Origin: JAPEKQ01 sp964516845
GTDB taxonomy: Bacteria; Joyebacterota; Joyebacteria; Joyebacterales; Joyebacteraceae
Assembly (NCBI GenBank): GCA_964516845.1
Contig: CAZEXP010000017.1
Coordinates: 1 to 43,109 of the forward strand
Length of the DNA stretch: 43,109 nucleotides
Direction: 5' to 3'
Position numbers and translations under genes: made by a program. Below, in pieces: positions 24,233 to 32,093 of the stretch. The notes beneath the pieces were generated by a model, which was given only the letters and a program-made list of their open reading frames with translations, did not search any database and was not told the DNA's origin. The stretch's first letter is position 1. Each line of letters opens with the position of its first letter.

Positions 24233-25457
24233 TTGCCAGCTCCCGCTCCACATCCGCAAGCGAGCAACCGACCGACACCGGCTCGCCGACCGACCGCATC
24301 GCGCTCTCGGTGTCTTTGAGCCCGCTTCCGGTCATGAGCACGGCGATCGTGTCGTCGGCTCCCACGGCGCCCTCAGCGACGGCCTTGACCAGACCCGCGT
24401 AGGCCGTCACGCCGGCCGGCTCTCCGAAGATGCCGGTGCTGTCGGCGAGCGACGCGATCGCGCCGATGATCTCATCATCGGTGACAGTCATCATCCGGCC
24501 GCCGCTTGCCCCGACGCCCTTGACTGCCTTGCGCCAGTTTCTCGGGTGGCCGACCGCGATGCTGTCCGCACATGTGCACGCCTCGCACGGAACGACGTCG
24601 CCGCCGCACTCGAAGGCGGCCTTGACCGGGCTCGCACCCTCGGCCTGGACCCCGATGAGTTCGGGCACGCGATCGGTGAGACCCAGCCGCTCGAACTCCG
24701 CGAATCCCTTGTAGGTCCCGCTCATGATGCATCCGTCACCGACCGGAACGAACACGCGATCGGGAACGCGGAACCCCAGCTGCTCGCAGATCTCGAAGGC
24801 GACCGTCTTCTTGCCCTCAACGAGGTACGGGTTCACGGCACAGCAGCGGTTATACCAGCCGAACTTGTCAATGGCTTCCATCGCGAGATCGAACGCGTCA
24901 TCGTAGCTTCCGTCGACGGCGAAAACGGTGGCCCCGTAGACAAGGAGCTGGGCAACCTTGGGACGCGGCGCCGTCTTCGGAACGAAGATGTAGCACGGCA
25001 ATCCCTCGGCGGCCGAGAACCCCGCGAGCGAACAGCCCGCGTTCCCGGTCGACGCCGCGGCCACAGCCGTCACGCCCTCGTCGCGGGCGCGGGCGAGCGC
25101 GACGGATGTCGCGCGGTCCTTGAGCGATGCCGTCGGATTTCCGCTGTCGTCCTTCACGTGAAGTCCCGAAAGCCCCAGGTGACCGGGCAGGTGATAGAGC
25201 GGCGTCCACCCGGTCCGCGGTCGAGGCGTCGAAGCCATCGACTCCACCGGAAGAAGCGGCAGGTACCTCCAGTGGGAGTTCTCCCGCGACGCCGCAAGTG
25301 TCTCGCGGCTGATGTGCTTCGCGACCTCGTCGTAGTCGTAGAGCACATCGAGGATCCCGTCCGGCCCACAATCGGGACAGGTGAAACGCGCGTCCTTGAC
25401 GCCGTGCTCCGCGCCGCACTTCGCGCACCGAAGTCCCGTGACGGTTGCTCCGCGCAT
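24222..25457 (-). CDS. Threonine-synthase-like PLP enzyme
   Basis: Fold type II PLP enzyme of 411 residues. An N-terminal zinc-ribbon-like region (Cys11, Cys14, Cys27, Cys30) is followed by the PLP lysine in NPTASLKDRAT (Lys113), AAASTGNAGCSLAGF, a glycine-rich PVGDGCIMSGTYKGF and the C-terminal MTGSGLKDT. This matches archaeal/bacterial threonine synthases. No threonine biosynthesis gene is nearby, and in the equivalent E. coli cluster a fold II PLP enzyme, YgeX (diaminopropionate ammonia-lyase), occupies this role. A beta-elimination or beta-replacement on a purine-derived amino acid is thus a reasonable but unproven alternative. The ATG at 25455-25457 lies 2 bp from the ssnA stop, with GAGAGG as ribosome-binding site. 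Confidence 0.85.
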   Translation of the reverse strand: MRGATVTGLRCAKCGAEHGVKDARFTCPDCGPDGILDVLYDYDEVAKHISRETLAASRENSHWRYLPLLPVESMASTPRPRTGWTPLYHLPGHLGLSGLHVKDDSGNPTASLKDRATSVALARARDEGVTAVAAASTGNAGCSLAGFSAAEGLPCYIFVPKTAPRPKVAQLLVYGATVFAVDGSYDDAFDLAMEAIDKFGWYNRCCAVNPYLVEGKKTVAFEICEQLGFRVPDRVFVPVGDGCIMSGTYKGFAEFERLGLTDRVPELIGVQAEGASPVKAAFECGGDVVPCEACTCADSIAVGHPRNWRKAVKGVGASGGRMMTVTDDEIIGAIASLADSTGIFGEPAGVTAYAGLVKAVAEGAVGADDTIAVLMTGSGLKDTESAMRSVGEPVSVGCSLADVERELATRP

Positions 25458-25459
25458 CG

Positions 25460-26827
25460 CTACATCCTCTCCCACAGGTCGGCGGCGAGTTCGCGAGCTC
25501 GGGCTCGCGTCGCCCCCGCATCGACCGTCAGGAACTCGCGGTTGCGGTACACGACGGATCCGTTGATGACCACGGTGCTCACCATGCCGCCGGTCAGGCC
25601 GAATATCAGATGACCGCCGAAGTTGCCGTCGACAAGCGGCGTCGGCGGGTCGTAGTCCAATACGATGATGTCCGCCAGGGCTCCCGGTTCCAGAACGCCG
25701 ACCCGGTCTCCGACGACACGGGAGGCGATGCTCGGATTATTCTGGATGCAGAGCCGCATTGCCACGTCGTGTCCCACCCGCGGGTCCCCCGCATCGTGGC
25801 GGTGGATGAGATTGGCCACCTTCATCTCGTCGAACATGCTCCCGGTGAAACCATCGGTGCCGAGCCCGACGAGGATGCCCTCCTCGAGCATGCGGATCAC
25901 GTTCGAACGCCCGACCGCGTTGTTCATGTTCGACTGAGGATTGTGCACGACGATCGTATTCGTATCCTTGAGGATTCCGAACTCGGCGTCGCTCAGATGG
26001 ATCCCGTGCACCGCGATGCTCCGGTCTCCGAGGATGCCGTGCTCGTGAAGCCGCTCGACGACCCGCTTGCCGCATCGTCTCAGACTGTCGTCAACGTCGG
26101 CGCGATCCTCGGCCGCGTGGATGTGACAGCCGACGCCCAGCTCGCATGCGAGCGCGGCCGCCCGGTCGAGGGTCTCATCATCGAGCGTGAAGCTCGCATG
26201 GAGACCGACGCTGGCCGTGAGCAGCCTCTCCCCCTCGGCGGAGGAATGCTCGGCGGCAACCCGCCGCCCGAAGCTCTCGTTCTCGGCAAGTCCTTCGTCG
26301 CGCTTCGTCGGGCCATCGCGATCCGTGATCTCGAAACACAGATTGGCGCGGATGCCGATATCGGTGAGCGCCTCGGCGACATTCTCGAGACTGTCGGTGA
26401 CGCAGACCTGGCTGGCGTGATGATCGATGATGGTCGTGGTGCCGTTCGCGATGAGATCGAGTGCACCCGCGGCCGCGGAGTACCAGTTGTGCTCGTTGGT
26501 GAGCGCACGGTCGAGCCGCCACCACAGGTTCTCGAGGATCTCAACGAAGTTGCTGGAGGGGTCGAGATTCGCCATGAGACCGCGTGCGAGCGCGCTGTAG
26601 AGGTGTGTGTGCGCGTTGATCAGACCGGGCATGATGAGACCGCCGGCGGCGTCGATGCGTTCGACACCTGAGCCATCCGCGGCGAGCCTCTCAATGTCCC
26701 GGCATGCCCCGACGGCCGCTATCCGGTTGTCCTCGACCAGGACCGCCCCATCCGCGACCACCCGTCCACCCTCGCCACCCGTGAACATCGTCCCGCCACT
26801 GATGAGGAGCCTCGAAACCGTCGGCAT
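25460..26827 (-). CDS. ssnA: SsnA-type amidohydrolase
   Basis: Amidohydrolase of the purine degradation cluster; SsnA proteins belong to the chlorohydrolase / guanine deaminase group and are implicated in opening or deaminating a purine-derived ring. The 455-residue protein has the metal motif NAHTHLY (His73, His75). Blocks I recognise from E. coli SsnA include LWWRLDRAL, IDHHAS, CFEITDRDG, HIHAAED, VHNPQSNMNN, LGTDGFTGSMFDEMK and RHDAGDP. The start at 26825-26827 has GGAGG; an ATG at 26885-26887 with GGAG nine bases upstream would add 20 residues and cannot be excluded. It is the first gene of the 21-gene run and directly follows the promoter/inverted-repeat region. Confidence 0.93.
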   Translation of the reverse strand: MPTVSRLLISGGTMFTGGEGGRVVADGAVLVEDNRIAAVGACRDIERLAADGSGVERIDAAGGLIMPGLINAHTHLYSALARGLMANLDPSSNFVEILENLWWRLDRALTNEHNWYSAAAGALDLIANGTTTIIDHHASQVCVTDSLENVAEALTDIGIRANLCFEITDRDGPTKRDEGLAENESFGRRVAAEHSSAEGERLLTASVGLHASFTLDDETLDRAAALACELGVGCHIHAAEDRADVDDSLRRCGKRVVERLHEHGILGDRSIAVHGIHLSDAEFGILKDTNTIVVHNPQSNMNNAVGRSNVIRMLEEGILVGLGTDGFTGSMFDEMKVANLIHRHDAGDPRVGHDVAMRLCIQNNPSIASRVVGDRVGVLEPGALADIIVLDYDPPTPLVDGNFGGHLIFGLTGGMVSTVVINGSVVYRNREFLTVDAGATRARARELAADLWERM

Positions 26828-26896
26828 GCGCCCTCCGGATACACCAAGACACTCGCGCGGCGCAGGCCGCACCGCAACCTCACACATTGTCTAGAA

Positions 26897-26932
26897 CTCC
26901 GGAAAATGCCCATGCGTTGGGAACTTCCGGAG
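26897..26932 (-). promoter_or_regulatory. Inverted repeat, candidate operator or leader hairpin of the purine operon
   Basis: Perfect 8-bp arms CTCCGGAA (26897-26904) and TTCCGGAG (26925-26932) enclose a second short pair CCCA (26909-26912) / TGGG (26918-26921). The element begins 6 bases after the -10 box, so it spans about +1 to +36 of the transcript. Either a repressor site or an RNA hairpin would suit. Confidence 0.6.
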
Positions 26933-26938
26933 CTTTCA

Positions 26939-26967
26939 ATGCTACGCCGCGCCCCTGTGTGTGTCAA
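26939..26967 (-). promoter_or_regulatory. Promoter of the purine operon
   Basis: On the minus strand a consensus TTGACA (26962-26967) is followed after 17 bp by TAGCAT (26939-26944). It lies in the 403-bp divergent region 26828-27230, which otherwise holds the inverted repeat and the divergent promoter; I see no gene there. Confidence 0.7.
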
Positions 26968-27100
26968 CGGGATTCGGGCAGAGACCTCCCGGAACGACGG
27001 AGTCGACCGATGTCCGACGCCGCGAACCAATGCCCGCGATACCACGCCACCCTTCTTCCCGCCCCGGGCGCGGATTCACTGAGTCTGCATCACCTCGGCT

Positions 27101-27130
27101 GTGGCATCCACATCATGCTCCTGATATAAT
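27101..27130 (+). promoter_or_regulatory. Extended -10 promoter for the secreted propeller gene
   Basis: Perfect TATAAT at 27125-27130 preceded by TG one base upstream (TGATATAAT), with a weaker -35 GTGGCA at 27101-27106 (18-bp spacer). Transcription would start near 27137, giving a leader of about 95 nt with one hairpin (CCGCCG 27175-27180 / CGGCGG 27195-27200). Confidence 0.65.
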
Positions 27131-27230
27131 GAACACGCTTTGCTTTGATGCCTCGTTCGTCGGCCACTCCAGCACCGCCGCACGCTGAGTTCGCCGGCGG
27201 CCATCGCACACCACAGCCGGAGGAGCAGCC

Positions 27231-28541
27231 ATGAGAGCACCGACACTCGCTTTCGCCGCCCTTCTCACCCTCGCACTCGTCGCCACCGCGCTCGCCGATA
27301 CGGGATACGTCGCCTGCACGACGTCTGACAGCGCCGTGCCATTCGACCTCACCACGTATGCCCAGGGAACTGCTCTCAGTCTCCTCCCCGAGGGCGACTA
27401 CGGCTACGACTGCACGATGCGTCCCGACGGCTCCGAGGTCTGGATCTGCGGCGCCAGCGGAGACGGCGTCGTGGTGATCGACGTCGACACCAACATCATC
27501 ACCCATCGCATCAACGTCTGGGAGTACCCGAACTCCGTCGTCTTCACGGACGACGGGCTTCTCGCGCTCGTGAGCAGTCGCGACGAGGACTACGTGGCCA
27601 TCATCGATACCGGGACCTATGCGGTCGTCGACAGCCTCCTCGTCAACTCGGGATCGAGCGGCACGTATGACAGTCCGGGACAGCTCGCGCTCGATCCGGT
27701 CAGCCAGAAGATCTACGCGGCCGACTGGTACGGCGACACGCTCTACGAGCTTGCCTCCGACGGTCTCTCGGTCAAGGACATGGTCGACATCGGCACGAGT
27801 CTCTGGCAGCTGGTTGTCGATCCGGGTGGCGAGTACATCTACGTCACCGACCGCGGGAGCGACGTCGTGCGCGTCGTAGAACAGGCGACGCTGACCGAGA
27901 TCACGACGGTCCCTGTCGGCGATGACCCGTGGGGCATCGATGTGACTGATGACGGGTCGAAGCTCGTCGTCGCGTGCGAGGACGACTCGAACGTCTACGT
28001 CATCGACACGAGCGACTGGTCGACGACGATCATCCCGCTCGAGGCGTATGCCGACCCACGCGATGTCGACATCCTCGACTCCGAGGGATACGCGTTCGTC
28101 GCCGGCGGTGTGCTCCTCTCCTCCGTCACGAAGGTCTACGTCATCCAGCTCTCGGACAACACGCTCAAGGACTCGTTCACGGTCGTCGGCGGGACGAACG
28201 CGAACGCCATCGCGGTCCAGCCGCAGATGACATCGGATGGAACAGGTGTTGTCGACTCATCGATGAGCGGGCTCAGTCTCTCGTGCTTCCCGAATCCCTT
28301 CAACCCGAAGACGGTTCTGTCGTATCATCTGTCCAACCCGTCCGAGGTCGAGCTCGCAGTCTACGATGTCAGTGGCCGGCGCGTCGTCGTCCTCGATGCC
28401 GGCGCGAAGGAGCCGGGTGACCATGAGATCGTCTGGCTGGGCATGGATGGAACCGGACACGATGTCGCAACGGGAGTCTACTTCGTGCGGCTCACAACGG
28501 AGCACGGTGAGCGGAGCGCGAAGGCAGTGCTGCTGAAGTAG
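27231..28541 (+). CDS. Secreted YVTN-type beta-propeller protein with C-terminal FlgD-like sorting tail
   Basis: Predicted exported protein of 436 residues. The signal peptide covers about residues 1-22 (MRAPTLAFAALLTLALVATALA). The middle is a series of about 40-residue blades of the YncE/YVTN type (VWICGASGDGVVVIDVDTN, YAADWYGDTLYELASDG, YVTDRGSDVVRVVEQ, VACEDDSNVYVIDTSD). The last 90 residues hold the FlgD-like / Por-type tail: CFPNPFNPKTVLSYHL, VYDVSGRRVVVL, GVYFVRL and a final VLLK. Such tails direct proteins to the cell surface in FCB-group bacteria with type IX secretion. The start has GGAGGAG. It is divergent from the purine operon; no functional tie is evident. Confidence 0.85.
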   Translation: MRAPTLAFAALLTLALVATALADTGYVACTTSDSAVPFDLTTYAQGTALSLLPEGDYGYDCTMRPDGSEVWICGASGDGVVVIDVDTNIITHRINVWEYPNSVVFTDDGLLALVSSRDEDYVAIIDTGTYAVVDSLLVNSGSSGTYDSPGQLALDPVSQKIYAADWYGDTLYELASDGLSVKDMVDIGTSLWQLVVDPGGEYIYVTDRGSDVVRVVEQATLTEITTVPVGDDPWGIDVTDDGSKLVVACEDDSNVYVIDTSDWSTTIIPLEAYADPRDVDILDSEGYAFVAGGVLLSSVTKVYVIQLSDNTLKDSFTVVGGTNANAIAVQPQMTSDGTGVVDSSMSGLSLSCFPNPFNPKTVLSYHLSNPSEVELAVYDVSGRRVVVLDAGAKEPGDHEIVWLGMDGTGHDVATGVYFVRLTTEHGERSAKAVLLK

Positions 28542-28599
28542 GCTGCGTCTTCAAGGATGATCGCGCAGTTTCGAAGGGTCTTATCACGAGGGGGAGGGT

Positions 28600-29613
28600 A
28601 TGAAGCGAAGGATGTTCGTGGTGTTCGCACTGTCCGTCGTCACGCTGACCGCGGCATGTGTGATGCCCGGCTGCAGTTCCTCATCACCAGCGGGGGCGGA
28701 CGACGTCGTACCAGTCGCCGACCTCGCCCTCACTCCAGCTGCGGGCACGATCCTCACGGATGTCCTCTGCGACGCCAGCGGAAGCACGATTCCGTCGAGA
28801 GCTCTTGAGTGCCGATGGGATTTCGAGTCTGATGGCACATGGGATACCGCCTGGAACAGCGATCTCACGATGACCCACCGGTTCGCGGGTGGCGACACAT
28901 TCGCCGTGACTGTCAAGATCGCCAACGGCGATGCCACGCACGAGGCTGCGACGAACTTCGTCGTCGACAACAGACATGGGCATGAGCTCAGCGCGGTCCA
29001 TATCGACGGCACCGGTCCGAACTGCATGGCGTTCGACGGAACCTACATGTGGCGTACGGACTGGGCATACGGAACGATCTACAAGACCGACCCGGCAACC
29101 GGCACGACGATCCACACATACGAACCGCCGAGCAACTGGCCGAGCGGGATCGCGTGGGACGGAGCCAGCCTCTGGCTCACCGATAACCTCGGCGGGATGC
29201 GAATGTTCGAACTCGACCCGGCCACGTGTGAGACACTCAGTTCCTTCCCGGTCGGCGGAAGCTCCTATGCCGGGGGCCTCGCCTGGGACGGCACGTACTT
29301 CTATCACGGGGCCTGCCCGCTTGAGGGTTTCCCCGGAAACATCCGCAAGTACACGCGGCAGGGAGACTTCGTCGTGCAGCTTCCGCCGCCGCGTGGAACA
29401 CATCGGGTGCAGGGACTCGCTCACGACGGCGAGAACCTCTGGGTGGCCGTCGCCGACGTGGACACGCTCTACGCAGTGGATCCCACCGACGGCTCCGTGC
29501 GCTTCACCACACCAGCGCAGGACCTGCTCTACGGCGTCGCCGTCGATGATGAAGGATCGCTCTGGGTACACCGAACCGGCGCGGGGTATCACCTCGCGCA
29601 GATAGTACCGTAG
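28600..29613 (+). CDS. Secreted lipoprotein with PKD-like domain and beta-propeller-like repeats
   Basis: 337-residue protein with a lipoprotein-type signal (cysteines at 20 and 25; which one is modified is unclear). A PKD-like module follows (DASGSTIPSRALECRWDFES, then DGTWDT and HRFAGGDTFAVTVK). The C-terminal two-thirds has blades of the type MAFDGTYMWRTDWAYGTIYK, IAWDGASLWLTDN, LAWDGTYFYHG and LAHDGENLWVAVADVDTLYA. There is no FlgD-like tail. It lies 58 bp downstream of the propeller gene and is probably co-transcribed. Ligand or role unknown. Confidence 0.8.
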   Translation: MKRRMFVVFALSVVTLTAACVMPGCSSSSPAGADDVVPVADLALTPAAGTILTDVLCDASGSTIPSRALECRWDFESDGTWDTAWNSDLTMTHRFAGGDTFAVTVKIANGDATHEAATNFVVDNRHGHELSAVHIDGTGPNCMAFDGTYMWRTDWAYGTIYKTDPATGTTIHTYEPPSNWPSGIAWDGASLWLTDNLGGMRMFELDPATCETLSSFPVGGSSYAGGLAWDGTYFYHGACPLEGFPGNIRKYTRQGDFVVQLPPPRGTHRVQGLAHDGENLWVAVADVDTLYAVDPTDGSVRFTTPAQDLLYGVAVDDEGSLWVHRTGAGYHLAQIVP

Positions 29614-29646
29614 CGGGAACATTGTGGAAGCGGACCGGCCGGCGGA

Positions 29647-31047
29647 CTATTCCTGCGACGACCGGTGGCCCGGCCGCTGACAGACATCACTCCGATGAAC
29701 GAACGACCCGAGCTCGTGGGAACCCACGAGCTCGCGGTCTTTGACGATCCAGTGACCGCGGAGCATCGTCGAGACCGGCCAGCCTGAGACCTCCCACCCA
29801 TCGTAGGGCGAGTAGTCGGCCAGCCCCTGAGTCACAGCGGGCGTAATGGTCACGGCGCAGGATGGATCGAAGAGCACGAGGTCCGCGTCGGTCCCCCGCG
29901 CGAGCGTCCCCTTCCGGGGACAGAGACCGAAGATCTCCGCGGGCTGCGTGCTGAGCCGGTCGACGAGCTGGTTCTCGGTGAGTCTCCCCTGCCGCACGCC
30001 ATGCTCCCACATCAGAGGAAGCAGCGTTCCGATACCCGGCACGCCCATGGGCAGCTGGCGGAAGTCGTTCGCCCCCTCGTCCTTCGCCTCGGCCGTGAAC
30101 TCGGCGTGATCGGTGGCGATGGTGTGTATGAGACCCTCCTCGAGGGCCTCCCAGAGCGCCTCGCGATGCGCCTTGCTCCGGATCGGCGGGCAGGTCGCGT
30201 ACCGCTGACCGTCCGGCCCGGCAAGCAGCTCCTCATCGAGCAGGAGGTGATGCGGACAGACCTCCGCGTAGACCTCGAGCCCCACGTCCTCGGATTCCAT
30301 GAGCGCCTGTACCGTCTCGCCGGACGACGTGTGGACGATGTAGACGGAAGCTCCCGCCTCGTACGCCGCGCGAATGACAGCCGCCACGGCCTCGCCCTCG
30401 GCGTAGCCCGGGCGGCTCGCACCGTGGTCCGCGGGTCCGAGATGACCTTGCTCTGTGAGCTTGCGAATCTTGCTCTCGATGATCCAGTCGTTCTCGCAGT
30501 GCACCTCGATGAGACCGCCGTGCTCCGACGCAAGAAGCAACGCCTCGTAGATCTGGTCGTCGGTGCTCGCGAGCCCCGCGTCGGCGTAGGTCGTGTACAT
30601 CTTGAACGACGGTATTCCCGCCTCGATCATCTCCGCGATCTCGTCATCCTCCCGGTCGTCCCAACGGACGAGTGACGCATGGAGACCGAAGTCCACATGA
30701 CTCCGGCCAAGCCCCTGGAGCTTGCGCTCCTCGGCCGCCTCCATGAGCGTCTGTCCCGGCTCGGGCGTGATGTACGTGATGAACGTCGTCACTCCGCCGA
30801 GCGCGGCGGAACGCGAGGTCGAGGTGAAATCGGATGAACGGTGGCCCTTGAGCTCGAGATCGACATGGACGTGCGGGTCGATCACCCCGGGAAGCACGAG
30901 CAGACCGGTGGCATCGACGATCTCGGCATCCGGGGGCGCCTCGAGGTCACGCCCGACCGCGCTGATGCTCTCGTCTTCGACGAGAATGTCGGCATTGAAC
31001 GAGTCGATGCCGGTGACGAGCCTGCCGCCCTTGATGAGTATCGCCAT
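29647..31047 (-). CDS. hyuA: HyuA / dihydropyrimidinase-like amidohydrolase
   Basis: Cyclic amidohydrolase (hydantoinase / dihydropyrimidinase family) that opens cyclic ureides. The 466-residue protein has the metal motif DPHVHVD (His59, His61), the lysine that is carboxylated to bridge the two metals in PSFKMYTTY (Lys149), IEVHCEND, YIVHTSSGE and ATDHAEFTAEAK. In the E. coli purine cluster the equivalent gene is hyuA (ygeZ). It would act on a ring intermediate together with SsnA. Here it is outside the main operon, separated by two secreted-protein genes, and follows an alpha/beta hydrolase by 8 bp. Allantoinase or dihydroorotase activity is less likely given the SFK motif and length. Confidence 0.88.
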   Translation of the reverse strand: MAILIKGGRLVTGIDSFNADILVEDESISAVGRDLEAPPDAEIVDATGLLVLPGVIDPHVHVDLELKGHRSSDFTSTSRSAALGGVTTFITYITPEPGQTLMEAAEERKLQGLGRSHVDFGLHASLVRWDDREDDEIAEMIEAGIPSFKMYTTYADAGLASTDDQIYEALLLASEHGGLIEVHCENDWIIESKIRKLTEQGHLGPADHGASRPGYAEGEAVAAVIRAAYEAGASVYIVHTSSGETVQALMESEDVGLEVYAEVCPHHLLLDEELLAGPDGQRYATCPPIRSKAHREALWEALEEGLIHTIATDHAEFTAEAKDEGANDFRQLPMGVPGIGTLLPLMWEHGVRQGRLTENQLVDRLSTQPAEIFGLCPRKGTLARGTDADLVLFDPSCAVTITPAVTQGLADYSPYDGWEVSGWPVSTMLRGHWIVKDRELVGSHELGSFVHRSDVCQRPGHRSSQE

Positions 31048-31055
31048 GGATTCCC

Positions 31056-31937
31056 CTACGGCTCAACGAACGCGCCGATGAGCGCCCCAAGTTCCTCTTC
31101 GTGTCCCCAGTAGATGTGGTTCGCACCCTCGATGGTCGCGACTTCGACCCGCGGGGATCCGGTCGCCATCGAGCGCGTCAGCTCCGCGGCATCTTCGACA
31201 GGAACGGTTACGGCCTCTTCGACCGTTCCGAAGGTTGCGAGGATCGGCACCGCAAGTGACGCATACCGCGCGTAGTCGCCATCGCGCCCGAGACGGAACG
31301 GGAAGATGTCGGTCTTCGCGGGGTCCGCGTAGCTGCTCAGAATGGAGCGTGCCGAGATCGGAACCGTGCGGCCGGCTTCGATGCCGCGGTCAGGGTCGCT
31401 CTCGGCGGCCGCCGCGTTCGCCTCGGCGAGCATGTCATCGAGCGAACGACCGGAGCGTTCGTTGCTCAGACCGAACATGTCCGGCGGCGAGATGAGAACC
31501 ACTCCTACAGCGCGCGGGTCGCTCCGTTCATTGAGATAGTAGACGGTCTTGCAGGTTCCGAGGCTGTGTCCCTCGAAGTAGATCTCGCGATGGCCGCGGG
31601 ATGCGAGGAACTCCGCGGCCCCGCCGATGTCGTGGATGCTCCGTTCGAACATGTCCCGGGAAACACCGCCGGGCTCATAGGTCGTCTCGAGACCGCGACC
31701 ACGCAGGTTGTCGGAAACGTAATCGTGCGCGCGATTGTTGTACGTGAGAAACCCCAGCCCCTTCTCGACGACCGCGTCACAGACGGCGTCGACGAACCGG
31801 TTCTCATAGAAGTTGCCGGCGAAGCCGTGCGTATGGAGCACGGCGCGACGCGCGCCGCCCGGAGGTGCGGCGTAGAAGCCGGCGAGTTCGAGCCCGTCCT
31901 CGGCCCGCACGCGTACGAGTTCTCCGTGTGAGTTCAT
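31056..31937 (-). CDS. Alpha/beta hydrolase
   Basis: Serine hydrolase of 293 residues. The nucleophile elbow is GHSLG (Ser125); the oxyanion region is HTHGFAGN (about 35-42) and a likely catalytic histidine is in IEGANHIYWGH near the C-terminus. It resembles the DUF1749 / serine aminopeptidase-like group of cytosolic alpha/beta hydrolases and has no signal peptide. The ATG at 31935-31937 lies directly at the predicted transcription start, so the message looks leaderless, and no Shine-Dalgarno is visible. It is first in a two-gene unit with the HyuA-like enzyme; a hydrolytic step on a ureido ester or amide is conceivable but unproven. Confidence 0.8.
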   Translation of the reverse strand: MNSHGELVRVRAEDGLELAGFYAAPPGGARRAVLHTHGFAGNFYENRFVDAVCDAVVEKGLGFLTYNNRAHDYVSDNLRGRGLETTYEPGGVSRDMFERSIHDIGGAAEFLASRGHREIYFEGHSLGTCKTVYYLNERSDPRAVGVVLISPPDMFGLSNERSGRSLDDMLAEANAAAAESDPDRGIEAGRTVPISARSILSSYADPAKTDIFPFRLGRDGDYARYASLAVPILATFGTVEEAVTVPVEDAAELTRSMATGSPRVEVATIEGANHIYWGHEEELGALIGAFVEP

Positions 31938-31943
31938 GGGGTC

Positions 31944-31972
31944 ATTCTAGAGGATGCCGAATGAGGGTACAA
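31944..31972 (-). promoter_or_regulatory. Promoter of the hydrolase-hyuA unit, apparently leaderless
   Basis: TAGAAT (31944-31949, minus strand) lies 17 bp after TTGTAC (31967-31972). Only six bases separate the -10 box from the ATG, so transcription would begin at or next to the start codon. Confidence 0.55.
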
Positions 31973-31986
31973 GCGGAAGGGGCTGA

Positions 31987-32082
31987 CAGGGCGCCGGGCG
32001 CGAGCGGCTCGCGAGCTGCCCGCAGGGAGAAAAGACCCGAGCGCCCTGCCTGCTTCGCCACGGGCGCTGCGCCGCGCCCGTG
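31987..32082 (-). terminator. Hairpin region after the cohesin-like gene
   Basis: A perfect 9-bp stem CACGGGCGC / GCGCCCGTG with 6-base loop (32059-32067 / 32074-32082) directly follows the stop at 32094. A second long-range 8-bp stem (31987-31994 / 32041-32048) encloses the palindrome GCTCGCGAGC (32007-32016). Placement fits transcription termination, although no U-tract is present. Confidence 0.5.
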
Positions 32083-32093
32083 AGCTGGACCGC

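Noticed and set aside
26828..26887. ssnA start at the upstream ATG (26885-26887)
   Set aside because: It has a GGAG at acceptable distance, but the added 20 residues (MCEVAVRPAP...) do not resemble the family N-terminus, and the internal ATG has a stronger GGAGG. Kept as an alternative.
29614..29646. Terminator between the convergent lipoprotein and HyuA genes
   Set aside because: There is a short CCGGCCGG palindrome, but no stem of useful length and no T-run on either strand.
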